Below are positions 16,088-24,959 of a DNA stretch of 64,000 bases, piece after piece. Source of the DNA: an uncultured Carboxylicivirga sp. (GTDB taxonomy: Bacteria; Bacteroidota; Bacteroidia; Bacteroidales; Marinilabiliaceae); contig NZ_OY771430.1 of the NCBI RefSeq assembly GCF_963674565.1, positions 1,674,001 through 1,738,000 on the forward strand. Reading direction: 5' to 3'. The notes beneath the pieces were generated by a model. It worked only from the letters and a program-made list of their open reading frames with translations. It did no database searches and was not told the DNA's origin. The position numbers were made by a program, and so were the translations under genes. Numbering within the stretch: position 1 is the stretch's first letter; each line of letters begins with the position of its first letter.

Positions 16088-17320
16088 TTACAAATCATTA
16101 AACAACCTCTTATACCCCTCCCTTAACTCAGGATCATTTACAAATTTATCAGCTCTTTTTCTTGCTCCATCGCACCAACGATCGTACTCACCCTGCTGCA
16201 TACCAACCAACTGCGCCAGGGCAGATGACCAACCAATAACTTCGGTCTTCGAACTAAACTCTCTATCCTCAAGTCTCTTCACTTCTGCCTTCTGCCTATC
16301 CTCTACTGCCTGTAAGCTTATATCCCAACCACAATATTGCTTCTCCAAACCTCTCCATGGTGTTTGATCACTAATAAGCACCGGTCTACCGGCCATAAAA
16401 CTTTCCAATATTACATGCCCGAAATTTTCTCCTCGTGTAGGTAAATACAATGCATGATACTTTTGAATGGTCTCACCTACAATATCTGCATCCACTGTTC
16501 CTTTATATTCCACTCTAATATTCTCAGGCAACTGATCTATAATTTTCTTACAATCTTTCCAATAATCGTCATTGTATATTTGTCCGTATAAGTCAAACTG
16601 AATTGAACCTTTTAAATCTTTGCATTCCAAAAGTCTTTCAAGGGCATACAAAGTGTTTTTTTCGGGTGAGATACGAGCCAGACTAACAAGCTTTAACACT
16701 CCACCAGTTTTAACAATTTGTTTAAAAGGTATAAATTCTTTTGTTGGTAAATTATCCGCTATTTTAATCTTCAAACCTTTACCCAATGCCTTTTCAATAT
16801 CCTGCTTTTCTTTTTCGTTGGTTGCATGAAAAAATACATTCCGGTACAGTCCCAAAAATCTTGCTAATTTTAGGAATAACTGCTTTTTACCTCCTTTCAC
16901 ATCAATCGCGCTTTGAGCCAACATCCCTCTGGATGCAACTACAACCTTCTTAACTCCATAATAATTGGTGATCAGCAATGGTAAAATGGAAAATTTCCAT
17001 GAATAAACCCCATTTATATAAATAATTTCTGGTTGAATCTCATTTAATAATTTAAAAAAAACAGTTTTATTCTGATGTTTAGTATCTGTATAATTGACCA
17101 TTACCCCAGGTATAAATTCTACCCACGAATTACTATTAATCCCATGGTAAGGTAATGTTTCAGTATAATCCGTATTTCGGGTAACAATATAAAATTCATA
17201 TTCATCCTTTAGATACTCCACCATATTGGCCATTGACCGCACGGGACCACCCGCTTTATAACCCGGTAAAAACCAATCAATAAAGATTAATATTTTCTTT
17301 TTTACTAGTTGTTGACTCAT
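16088..17320 (-). CDS. Glycosyltransferase family 4
   Basis: 410 residues from the ATG at 17320 (MSQQLVKKKILIFIDWFLPG); a longer reading to 17365 is rejected because its first residues look like non-coding repeat. First domain: DWFLPGYKAGGPVRSMANM, a classic GT4 donor-cleft loop (AGGP..). Second domain: LVSLARISPEKNTLYALERL, then LPTRGENFGHVILESFMAGRPVLIS with the E-x7-E glutamates. Near the C-terminus (residues ~332-352), QAVEDRQKAEVKRLEDREFS is encoded by a low-complexity tract (16256-16312). The gene precedes the RAYT gene by 14 bp in the same direction. Confidence 0.9.
   Translation of the reverse strand: MSQQLVKKKILIFIDWFLPGYKAGGPVRSMANMVEYLKDEYEFYIVTRNTDYTETLPYHGINSNSWVEFIPGVMVNYTDTKHQNKTVFFKLLNEIQPEIIYINGVYSWKFSILPLLITNYYGVKKVVVASRGMLAQSAIDVKGGKKQLFLKLARFLGLYRNVFFHATNEKEKQDIEKALGKGLKIKIADNLPTKEFIPFKQIVKTGGVLKLVSLARISPEKNTLYALERLLECKDLKGSIQFDLYGQIYNDDYWKDCKKIIDQLPENIRVEYKGTVDADIVGETIQKYHALYLPTRGENFGHVILESFMAGRPVLISDQTPWRGLEKQYCGWDISLQAVEDRQKAEVKRLEDREFSSKTEVIGWSSALAQLVGMQQGEYDRWCDGARKRADKFVNDPELREGYKRLFNDL
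16256..16312 (-). repeat. Intragenic low-complexity insertion in the 16088 glycosyltransferase
   Basis: Plus-strand words CTCTATCCTCAAGTCTC and CTTCTGCCTTCTGCCTATCC. They are in frame and encode a charged helix-like loop in the second Rossmann domain, at a different place from the insertions in the other glycosyltransferases. Confidence 0.55.
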
Positions 17321-17467
17321 AGTACGAAGATAATAATTAGTCAGGTTTGAGTAGTCAGAAGTCATTAGAAAACGTGGATAAGACAGAAGACATCACGCAA
17401 AATCCTAAACTAAACAAGCTCATTATAAAATATTTGTTACATAAATATTTTGAAGGGGGAACTCTAT

Positions 17468-18580
17468 TTAACGGATATGCAATAATCTTTTTAAATAAAG
17501 TTTTAACAAAAAATCTTCCCTGTAATTATTCCATTCAATCATATATTCTTTTGATGGAAACATTTCAAACCAGGTCATCAAAATTTTATTTTTAAATCCC
17601 GGAAGATTCCATATCTCCTTCAAATTATTCACTTTATGGAGTTTTTTTGAATCTTTTTCGAGCATCATTATTCTGATTAGCTCTTTTATTGAGTATTCAT
17701 CATTACCAAAAAATAATTTATTCCTCTTTTCTGAAACTAACAATACGGAAGATATCATCAGGATATCTAACATTTCTTTCTTTGTTCCAGTAAACATTTT
17801 AAGTATTTGTTCAGTATATGTCTCAATATCTTTTTGTCTCGATAGTAATAAAGCAATATCAAGTAACCATCCAAAACGAAGCCCCCCATTTTTAATATTA
17901 TAAGCAGCATGACAAATAAGATGATACCCCATCATTACATCGCTTAATACATTTATCTCCTTATTATGATAGTTAATTGACTTATATGTTTCAAAGCATT
18001 TATAAGTAGGTACATAATATAGATTTCCAAGAGAAAACAAACGTTGATGTATCTCAATTAATACACCATTAAAAACAATGGCCCTTACATGAGAATGTAC
18101 CTCTTCGTGCAAAACCGAACGTGGTGTATGAACCTGTTTAGCACCAGCTTTTAGTAAAACAGATAAAGCCAGTTGCCCTTTATCTTCAGGAACCAGAATA
18201 TCCATATCTCCCATAGGTCTGACACCCTCTTCCTCATATAAAGATATCGCTAATGCAAACCCCTTTAATGTTATTAACGGGATATTGTTATCTTCGAATA
18301 ATTTTTGAATCTGAAGGAATGTCTGAAATTTAATCTGAAATTGCAAAGATGCCTGAAGATAGTTTTTTTTCCACTCAATTAAATCTTGTTGGTCAACTCC
18401 ACTGATTTTTCCTCTTTTTATTAGATAGTAAATATTAGAACCGACACCATGCTTAATCCCATATTTTATAAGTTCTTTAGGTAGAAATTTATTGTAGTCA
18501 ACAGATTTATCCGCAATTCGATTTAGTAGTATTAAGTCCTCTACGATTTCCTTTATAAGAGCCTCTTGATTCTTCATCAT
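17468..18580 (-). CDS. Nucleotidyltransferase-fold protein of polysaccharide clusters
   Basis: 370 residues of the uncharacterised NTP-transferase family often seen in capsule/O-antigen loci. The metal-binding strand is visible as LKGFALAISLYEEEGVRPMG followed by DMDILV, with Asp125 and Asp127 as the expected carboxylates. HSHVRAIVFNGVLIEIHQRL supplies the later conserved His and Glu strand. No transmembrane segment. The substrate is unknown; relatives have been proposed to modify sugars or lipid-linked intermediates, but that is not established. The start is one of two adjacent ATGs (18580 or 18577). It lies between wecA and a glycosyltransferase, on the same strand. Confidence 0.75.
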   Translation of the reverse strand: MMKNQEALIKEIVEDLILLNRIADKSVDYNKFLPKELIKYGIKHGVGSNIYYLIKRGKISGVDQQDLIEWKKNYLQASLQFQIKFQTFLQIQKLFEDNNIPLITLKGFALAISLYEEEGVRPMGDMDILVPEDKGQLALSVLLKAGAKQVHTPRSVLHEEVHSHVRAIVFNGVLIEIHQRLFSLGNLYYVPTYKCFETYKSINYHNKEINVLSDVMMGYHLICHAAYNIKNGGLRFGWLLDIALLLSRQKDIETYTEQILKMFTGTKKEMLDILMISSVLLVSEKRNKLFFGNDEYSIKELIRIMMLEKDSKKLHKVNNLKEIWNLPGFKNKILMTWFEMFPSKEYMIEWNNYREDFLLKLYLKRLLHIR

Positions 18581-18671
18581 TTAGTATTTAGACTTAAATA
18601 TAACCATAAAGAATTACGAATCGAAACAGACTTTCCTTCATAATTTCTTTAAAGCTAGTACTCTATTTGCA

Positions 18672-19796
18672 CTAAAAAATAAACATATTCGCTTTATTCT
18701 TAATCTGTTTTAATCGACGAATCAAATGACGCTTTTTATAATATAATACCCAGGAAGGAATATAGGCAACTGTCATACCCAAAGTAAATACTAAAATTGT
18801 CAATTTAAGCATTCCTATATTTCGAAGTGAAAAACCAAGAATAACAAAAGCAATATTGACAGCTCCAATAATCAATGAAACCTGAAGATGAGTAAATCCT
18901 AATGCCAACATCCGGTGATGAATATGATTTTTATCGGCCATAAATGGTGAATTCCCTTGCGAAACCCTCAGAAAGAAAACTCTAACCGTATCAATAAAAG
19001 GAACAATTAAAATGGCCATTGCTACAGCCGGAGCACTATTCATCTGGTAATCAAGCATTGTTCTATGAGCAACAGCATTCATTTCACTAAAACGAATGGC
19101 AACAACAGCTACCAGAAACCCTAATACCAACGACCCTGTATCACCCATAAATATTTTCTGCCTTTTTGAAAAAATATTATAATAGGCAAAAGCCAGTAAT
19201 CCACCAATTAATGCTGCAGCCAGAACAGGAATATGATATTCACCATTAATAAAAAACCAGATAGAAAATGAAAACAAGGTAATTATTCCGGTTACCGCTG
19301 CCAAACCATCAATTCCATCAATCAGGTTAAATCCATTCACTAAAAAAATAATGGTAAAAATCGTAAAGATCGTTCCCCAGAAAGCATTGGGTTGAATACC
19401 AAAGAAACCATGAAAATCAGTCAGCACTACCTGCCCCAACCCCACAATAATCAACGCAGCTAATAACTGACCTCCAAGTTTTACCATAGGAGCTGTTGCC
19501 AGTATATCATCTTTAATACCAATGGCAAAAATGATTACCAAAGCAGGAGTTAGAAAGGGGATATGAGGAAATTTAAACCAGTCAACAAATAACGTATAGG
19601 TAAAAATAAACCCAATAAAAATAGCCATACCGCCCAGTGTTGGGATTTTTACCCGATGAACCGTTCTTTTGTTAGGCTCATCAAAAAGGTTTTTCATCTT
19701 AGCAACCCTGAGAATAGTTGGTATCGAAAGAAACACTACAATAAATGATAAGAAAGTAGCGAAGGGTATTAAGAGTTGAATTGTTAATTCGTTCAT
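18672..19796 (-). CDS. wecA: Undecaprenyl-phosphate sugar-1-phosphate transferase (WecA/MraY family)
   Basis: Initiates repeat-unit assembly by moving a sugar-1-phosphate (GlcNAc-1-P in WecA) to undecaprenyl phosphate at the inner membrane. 374 residues from the ATG at 19796, with about eleven transmembrane helices. Family motifs: KRTVHRVKIPTLGG, the metal-site Asp pair in IKDDILATAP (96-97), NGFNLIDGIDGLA (ending ~166), MGDTGS (217-222) and the HIHHRM motif (291-296), which separates WecA-type enzymes from MraY. It is the promoter-proximal gene of the leftward arm, and together with wecB/wecC on the other arm supports a GlcNAc-primed, ManNAcA-containing glycan. Confidence 0.9.
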   Translation of the reverse strand: MNELTIQLLIPFATFLSFIVVFLSIPTILRVAKMKNLFDEPNKRTVHRVKIPTLGGMAIFIGFIFTYTLFVDWFKFPHIPFLTPALVIIFAIGIKDDILATAPMVKLGGQLLAALIIVGLGQVVLTDFHGFFGIQPNAFWGTIFTIFTIIFLVNGFNLIDGIDGLAAVTGIITLFSFSIWFFINGEYHIPVLAAALIGGLLAFAYYNIFSKRQKIFMGDTGSLVLGFLVAVVAIRFSEMNAVAHRTMLDYQMNSAPAVAMAILIVPFIDTVRVFFLRVSQGNSPFMADKNHIHHRMLALGFTHLQVSLIIGAVNIAFVILGFSLRNIGMLKLTILVFTLGMTVAYIPSWVLYYKKRHLIRRLKQIKNKANMFIF

Positions 19797-20169
19797 AAAA
19801 TTGTTTCTGTCCAAAGTTCTTGCAAAAATAGCAAGCATTTTCTGTTTAACACTAAATATATACGGAGAAATACAATGTTAGTTCTGTTTTTTGAAGGGTT
19901 CATTTTAAATAACCAGCCATTAATGCAATATTTCAACAACTTACCTAATGTAAAAAAACGTGAGCACTGTATCAAAAGCTAACACACTAACTCGTCATTA
20001 ATACTTATTGATTGAAATCAATAAAAGCTAGCATTATTGAATCACCTGAAAGTTCAAAGGCATAAAACTTATTTAAAGTAGCCCTAGTTAATATCAGACA
20101 ATATCAATTCATCATTAACTATAAAACCTTACTACAAGTCATATACAATTAACAACTAACCCTTAATAA
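19797..20169. other. 373-bp AT-rich gap, no gene seen
   Basis: Lies between wecA and the small DUF1858 gene, both leftward. It should contain the wecA promoter. The right end (about 20139-20180) has ACAACTAACCCTTAATAATT-type words like the low-complexity spacers further left. No coding frame or strong hairpin. Confidence 0.5.
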
Positions 20170-20382
20170 TTAACCATTATCCTTCATCTTATTAAGTTCT
20201 TCCACAAACTGATCAATTTGTTTGTGAGAAAATCCCTTTTCCAATGCCACCTCCTCAAGTGTTCCCCACACAGGTTCGCCACAGGCAATACAGGTTATTC
20301 CTTCCTTACTTAAGTATCTTACAGATAAAGGAATTTTCTCAACCAGTGCCTCAATACTTATTTCTTTACCAATTTTTTCCAT
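20170..20382 (-). CDS. DUF1858 / ScdA-N-like small protein
   Basis: 70-residue cytoplasmic protein. The pattern ISIEALVEKIPLSVRYL then GITCIACGEPVWGTLEEVA, with the C-x-x-C pair and the TLEE helix, matches the DUF1858 family, found alone or fused to the N-terminus of ScdA-like iron-sulfur repair proteins. Function of the stand-alone form is unknown; metal or thiol chemistry at the two cysteines is an inference. It is transcribed away from the exporter genes. Confidence 0.75.
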   Translation of the reverse strand: MEKIGKEISIEALVEKIPLSVRYLSKEGITCIACGEPVWGTLEEVALEKGFSHKQIDQFVEELNKMKDNG

Positions 20383-20502
20383 ATTATGTTTTTATATCAT
20401 CAATTAATAACAATTCCCTCTTAATATGTATTTTGGCAGTTATACATATTAAACGACTTACAAAAAAGTAAGATTGTAAGCTACAATTCATTCAGAAAAG
20501 CT

Positions 20503-20510
20503 TATTTTTG
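20503..20510 (+). promoter_or_regulatory. Candidate -7 box of the exporter operon
   Basis: TATTTTTG matches the Bacteroidota TAnnTTTG -7 element, 41 bp before the exporter start codon. The nearest TTG (20474-20476) is 26 nt upstream, rather far for a -33 box. Confidence 0.45.
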
Positions 20511-20550
20511 ATAACTATTAATTTGAAAACTCACAGACTAAAATAATCTA

Positions 20551-21357
20551 ATGCATTCATTCTTCTCTACCATAAACAATAAAAACAAATATCTGTTTTT
20601 ATCAGGAATAATTCTCCTGACAACTTTATTCAGTTGTATACCACAGAAGGAAATCGTTTTGCTTCAGGATCATAGTACAGATAAAAACTATGATAATCCA
20701 TACAGTGATATGAAAGGAATTACTGACCAATATATTTTACAGCCTAACGACTACCTTTTTGTTAATGTATCTACACCAGATGAAAAAATATCAGAGTTTT
20801 TCAATCAAAGACGTTCCGGAAATATGGCAGGAGGTCAACAAAACCAAAATTTCTTTTATTATCAGATTGATGATAGTATGAACATAGATTTCCCCTATGT
20901 TGGTAAAATTAATTTGAAAGACTGTAATGTAGTTCAAGGAAAAGAAAAAGTAAAGGAAGCCTTAAAACCATTTTTAAAAGAATACAGTCTGATCTTTAAA
21001 CTGGCAACTAACACTTTCACAACTCTTGGTGAATTCCGTAACCAGGGAGTTCATAATATGACTAAGGAACAAATTACTATTTTTGAGGCAGTAGCCATTG
21101 CCGGTGGTGTCACTCCCTATGGTAAGCAGAAGAAATTACAATTACTTCGTCAATTGCCTGAAGGTCCGATAACTTATATCATTGATCTGACAGATAAAAA
21201 CATAGTCAACTCTGAATATTACTATATCTACCCGAATGATATGTTGTATGTTCGTCCTATGCGGGCCAAACAGTTTGGCATTGGAGAATCCTTCTCATTG
21301 GGCATCATAACAGGTGTACTGGCACTTTACCTGACAATTAATACAATCATCAAATAA
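20551..21357 (+). CDS. Polysaccharide export outer-membrane lipoprotein (Wza-like)
   Basis: 268 residues. The N-terminal signal ends in the lipobox LFSC (Cys29), so it is lipid-anchored to the outer membrane. The polysaccharide-export domain begins at YILQPNDYLFVNVSTPDE. A soluble-ligand-binding beta-grasp segment follows (FTTLGEFRNQGVHNM, EAVAIAGGVTPYGKQKK), and the C-terminus has one hydrophobic helix (SLGIITGVLALYLTINTII). It is the Bacteroidota version of Wza, shorter than the E. coli protein. It sits 9 bp before the Wzc-like kinase, as is usual for exporter/kinase pairs. Confidence 0.9.
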   Translation: MHSFFSTINNKNKYLFLSGIILLTTLFSCIPQKEIVLLQDHSTDKNYDNPYSDMKGITDQYILQPNDYLFVNVSTPDEKISEFFNQRRSGNMAGGQQNQNFFYYQIDDSMNIDFPYVGKINLKDCNVVQGKEKVKEALKPFLKEYSLIFKLATNTFTTLGEFRNQGVHNMTKEQITIFEAVAIAGGVTPYGKQKKLQLLRQLPEGPITYIIDLTDKNIVNSEYYYIYPNDMLYVRPMRAKQFGIGESFSLGIITGVLALYLTINTIIK

Positions 21358-21366
21358 GTAAAAAGA

Positions 21367-23754
21367 GTGGTACAGAATCAAACAAATAGTAACCAGTCAT
21401 CCGGTTTTAATTTCGACACTAAACATTTTTTATTTGATTTACTGCATTACTGGTGGTTATTTGCCATAACAGTACCATTAAGCATTGCTATTGTATATAC
21501 TGCTCACCGTTACATTCAACCTACCTACAGGGCATCCATATCCTTATTAATTGAAGAAAAAGGTGAAAAGATGCCTACTGGTAATATGATGGAAGGTTTT
21601 GGCCTTACACCAGGACAGCAAAATATTGAAAACCAAATGGCTGTTCTTACATCCTGGGACGTTATTAAGGAAACGGTTGATCAACTTGATTTTCATCTCA
21701 GTTATTTTATTCAGGGTAGAATGAAACATACCGAGGTGTATCATGATGAACCTTTTACGGTCACTTTTGATTCCTTGCATCAACAAATCTTAAATACACC
21801 CATCTATCTTGAATTGATCAATAAGAATGAATACAAAATAAAGGTTCATACAGAAAATTCAGGAACATACGTTTACAAAGACAACAGAAATGGATCCGGT
21901 TCCGGTCCTCTAAATTTTGAACAAACCTATCGTTTTGGAGAAGTTGTTGATCTTCCATGGGGACGATTCAAGATAGAAAACCACAAGGGAACCAGTTCAT
22001 CGCAGCAGGAGATATATTTTATTTTTAATCATCCTCAAAGTATTGCTGCCAGTTACAAATCTACCTTAAGAACTTTCAGAGCTAACGAAACATCTTCAAT
22101 AATACGTGTTTCGGTTACAGGCAAAAACAACCTTAAAAATACCATTTTCCTGAATCAACTGGCTAAAGTTTTTATTGCTAAAAACCTTGAACAGAAGAAT
22201 CAGATTGCGACCAACACTATCAAATTTATTGAAGAGCAATTAGGTGTGATATCTGACTCACTATACCTTACCGGTTCTGAATTAAGCCATTTCAGAACCA
22301 GTAATCAGATTCAAAGTGTATCCGCTAAATCAGAATATCTATTTAGTGGTTTGCAAGACATGGAGCAGCAACTGGCCGAATACGAAATAACAAAGCAGTA
22401 CTATAATTATCTGATTAATTACTTCTCAAACGATTTTACGGGTAATGAAGTCATTGCTCCAGCGCAATACGATGTAGGAAATAATCTCTTATCTGAACAG
22501 ATTAGTCAGATTATGGAGTTGAACTCACAGCGACTAAGCATGCGCGGTACATTTAGTGAGGACCTGAATCTTGCCAACAGGGAGGTCGAGACACAAATAC
22601 AGGTTGCAACAAAAACATTACTAAAAACAATAAACAGTCAACTTGATATTATTAACCAAACCATCAATCGTATAAATAGTAACAAAGAGAAGAATGAAAA
22701 AGAACTGTATTCCCTCCCTGAGACTGAAAGAAAACTACTGGGAATAGAACGTAAGTTTGAGTTAAACAACGAAGTATATACATTTCTGCTACGAAAAAGA
22801 TCGGAAGCCCAAATACAGAAAGCCTCCAACACTCCTGATCACAAGGTTCTGGAAGCTGCACAAAGTAACGGTATGATTGCACCTAATGTTAATGGCAATT
22901 ACAAAAATGGCTTGATGATAGGTTTAATTCTTCCTTTAGCTTTTATTGGTCTTCGTCAGTTGCTTAATAATAAAATACTGGATGAGGAAGATATTAAGAA
23001 GATAACCCAATCTCCAATTATCGGACAAATATTGCATAATTCTAAAGAAGAAAGTAACGTAGTGCAGCATCATCCTAAATCGGTTATTACTGAAAGTTTC
23101 AGGAGAGTGCGAACCCGGCTTGATTTTTTAACACAGGATATTCCCTGTCCGGTTGTTAGTGTAACTTCCTCCATTCCCGGAGAAGGCAAAACCTTTTGTG
23201 CTTTGAATATTGCAGCTGCATTAGCCATCAGTGGTAAGAAAACGGTAATACTTGGCTTTGACCTTAGAAAACCCGGATTAAATAAATTGGTGGATACTCA
23301 TAAAGCAACTGGTATATCCAATTATCTTATTGGTAAGGCCACTTACGATGAAATTAAGGTTAAGCATCAACAAAATAACTTAACTATTATACCTTCAGGT
23401 GATATACCACCGAATCCTTCAGAACTGATAAGTTCTCCAAAGACTCAAATTCTATTTGAGGAGTTAAAAAAGGAATTTGATATCATTATTGTGGATACTC
23501 CTCCAATGGGAATTGTTTCTGATCCGTTTCTACTGGCCAGACATGCTGATTCTTTAATTTTCCTGGTAAGACAAAATCACTCTATAAAAAAGATTACAGA
23601 ACAGACCTTACGAAATATTTCTGAAGAAGGAATCAGAAATGTTGGTATCCTTTTAAATGATCTTAGCATGAAGAAAGGTTATGGTTATGGTTATAATTAT
23701 CGATACAATTATGGCTATCGATATACCTATGGCCATGGCTACTATGAGGATTAA
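21367..23754 (+). CDS. wzc: Polysaccharide co-polymerase / BY-kinase (Wzc-like)
   Basis: 795 residues, starting with GTG at 21367 behind an AAAAGAG purine stretch. Order: inner-membrane helix (~27-45), a long periplasmic Wzz-type region with coiled coil (~270-460), a second membrane helix (~515-530), then a cytoplasmic kinase. The kinase has Walker A SIPGEGKT (~600-607), Walker A' VILGFDLRKPG (~630) and Walker B IIIVDTPP (~702-709). The tail is a tyrosine cluster (KKGYGYGYNYRYNYGYRY and on), the autophosphorylation site of BY-kinases. It controls chain length and opens export with the Wza-like lipoprotein. Confidence 0.94.
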   Translation: MVQNQTNSNQSSGFNFDTKHFLFDLLHYWWLFAITVPLSIAIVYTAHRYIQPTYRASISLLIEEKGEKMPTGNMMEGFGLTPGQQNIENQMAVLTSWDVIKETVDQLDFHLSYFIQGRMKHTEVYHDEPFTVTFDSLHQQILNTPIYLELINKNEYKIKVHTENSGTYVYKDNRNGSGSGPLNFEQTYRFGEVVDLPWGRFKIENHKGTSSSQQEIYFIFNHPQSIAASYKSTLRTFRANETSSIIRVSVTGKNNLKNTIFLNQLAKVFIAKNLEQKNQIATNTIKFIEEQLGVISDSLYLTGSELSHFRTSNQIQSVSAKSEYLFSGLQDMEQQLAEYEITKQYYNYLINYFSNDFTGNEVIAPAQYDVGNNLLSEQISQIMELNSQRLSMRGTFSEDLNLANREVETQIQVATKTLLKTINSQLDIINQTINRINSNKEKNEKELYSLPETERKLLGIERKFELNNEVYTFLLRKRSEAQIQKASNTPDHKVLEAAQSNGMIAPNVNGNYKNGLMIGLILPLAFIGLRQLLNNKILDEEDIKKITQSPIIGQILHNSKEESNVVQHHPKSVITESFRRVRTRLDFLTQDIPCPVVSVTSSIPGEGKTFCALNIAAALAISGKKTVILGFDLRKPGLNKLVDTHKATGISNYLIGKATYDEIKVKHQQNNLTIIPSGDIPPNPSELISSPKTQILFEELKKEFDIIIVDTPPMGIVSDPFLLARHADSLIFLVRQNHSIKKITEQTLRNISEEGIRNVGILLNDLSMKKGYGYGYNYRYNYGYRYTYGHGYYED

Positions 23755-23770
23755 GTAATATCTTCAAAAG

Positions 23771-23862
23771 ATTAGGATCGCATCTTAATTTACATTTAAG
23801 AATAAGATGCGATCTTAATACAAAAATAGGCCATCCTTAATTGAACAGCCTCGTAAAATATC
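23771..23862. repeat. 92-bp repeat element, copy 1
   Basis: Starts with a hairpin: GATCGCATCTTA (23776-23787) pairs perfectly with TAAGATGCGATC (23803-23814), and the stem extends outward to about 17 bp with one G-U pair. A shared tail follows (GGCCATCC... GAACAGCCTCGTAAAATATC). About 84 of 92 positions match copy 2. Confidence 0.85.
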
Positions 23863-24031
23863 ATTAAATTAACTCTTCTTCGATTCCTATCAAGGAGCCA
23901 ATTACATTGAATTTCCTAATTCATTTACGCTGCATTCCTCTTTATTAGTAGAAAATCTAATGATAGCAACAATTTTTATCAATCGAAATTGATAAGTAAT
24001 TTACCTTCCTAAAGAAACGAAAGCGAACACT

Positions 24032-24123
24032 ATTAAGATCGCATCTTAATTTACATCTTAGAATAAGATGCGATATTAACACAAAAAAAGGCCATCCATA
24101 AATGAACAGCCTCGTAAAATATC
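24032..24123. repeat. 92-bp repeat element, copy 2
   Basis: Same layout and orientation as copy 1: GATCGCATCTTA..TAAGATGCGAT stem, then the GGCCATCC/GAACAGCCTCG tail. Its tail forms the terminator of menB read leftward. Confidence 0.85.
24083..24112 (-). terminator. Probable intrinsic terminator of the men operon
   Basis: On the minus strand AGGCT, a 14-nt loop and GGCCT form a short stem followed by TTTTTTT. It lies 26 bp past the menB stop, inside repeat copy 2. The stem is short, so strength is uncertain. Confidence 0.5.
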
Positions 24124-24137
24124 TCAGTTTAAATTGA

Positions 24138-24959
24138 TCAGGGAAATTTAGGAAATTGCTGAAAATCAGGGTCTCTCTTTTCTAAGAAGGCCTTACGTCC
24201 TTCCTGTGCTTCTTCCATTAGGTAGAACATCAAAGTTGCATCACCTGCCATCTCCATAATACCAGTCTGACCATCCAATTCAGCATTAAGACCGCGTTTG
24301 ATCATACGCAATGCCATAGGGCTGCGTTGAAGCATAATTTTACACCATTCAATGGTTGCTTCTTCAAGCTGATCCAAAGGAACCACTCTATTGACCAATC
24401 CCATATCTTCGGCCTCCTGAGCTGAATATTGCTTGCAAAGGAACCAAATCTCACGGGCTTTTTTCTGACCTACATGACGAGCCAGATATGATGAACCAAA
24501 ACCTCCATCAAAACTACCAACCTTTGGTCCACTCTGACCAAAAATAGCATTATCTGAAGCAATGGTTAAATCACAAACCACATGCAAAACATGTCCTCCA
24601 CCAATAGCATATCCATTCACCATGGCTACCACAGGCTTAGGTAGTGAACGAATTCGCTTATGCAAGTCCAGAACATTCAAACGAGGCACTCCGTCATCAT
24701 CAACATAACCACCATAACCTTTAACATTCTGATCACCTCCTGAACAAAATGCCTTATCACCTGCACCGGTTAATACCACAACTCCAACGTCCTGACGTTC
24801 GCGACAAATATCAAACGCCTCAATCAGCTCTTTTACTGTCTTGGGACGAAAGGCATTATATACCCTTGGACGGTTAATAGTAATTTTTGCAATACCTTCG
24901 GCAAATTCAAACTTTATATCTTCATACTCCTTAACAGAAGTCCAGCTTACTGCGCTCAT
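24138..24959 (-). CDS. menB: 1,4-dihydroxy-2-naphthoyl-CoA synthase
   Basis: Ring closure of o-succinylbenzoyl-CoA in menaquinone synthesis; a crotonase-fold cytosolic enzyme. 273 residues, normal length. Crotonase features: ITINRPRVYNAFRPKTVKEL, the oxyanion-hole segment FCSGGDQNVKGYGGYVDDDG (a MenB hallmark), and GQSGPKVGSFDGGFGSSYLA with the conserved Asp, followed by AREIWFLCKQYSAQEAEDMG. Its ATG overlaps the end of menD by 4 bp, so translation is probably coupled. Confidence 0.97.
   Translation of the reverse strand: MSAVSWTSVKEYEDIKFEFAEGIAKITINRPRVYNAFRPKTVKELIEAFDICRERQDVGVVVLTGAGDKAFCSGGDQNVKGYGGYVDDDGVPRLNVLDLHKRIRSLPKPVVAMVNGYAIGGGHVLHVVCDLTIASDNAIFGQSGPKVGSFDGGFGSSYLARHVGQKKAREIWFLCKQYSAQEAEDMGLVNRVVPLDQLEEATIEWCKIMLQRSPMALRMIKRGLNAELDGQTGIMEMAGDATLMFYLMEEAQEGRKAFLEKRDPDFQQFPKFP

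Larger units (their letters stand above)
23755..24137. other. 383-bp gap with a duplicated hairpin element
   Basis: No gene. It holds two copies of a ~92-bp element (23771-23862 and 24032-24123) separated by 169 bp of AT-rich DNA. The second copy ends next to the menB stop codon and includes its probable terminator. Confidence 0.75.

Noticed and set aside
16065..16367. Plus-strand open frame opposite the GT4 gene
   Set aside because: Antisense shadow of the glycosyltransferase at 16088; its residues show no domain and the opposite strand has clear motifs.
23776..23814. Simple terminator of wzc
   Set aside because: The stem is strong but no T-run follows directly, and the unit is duplicated with its tail, so it is reported as a repeat element instead.
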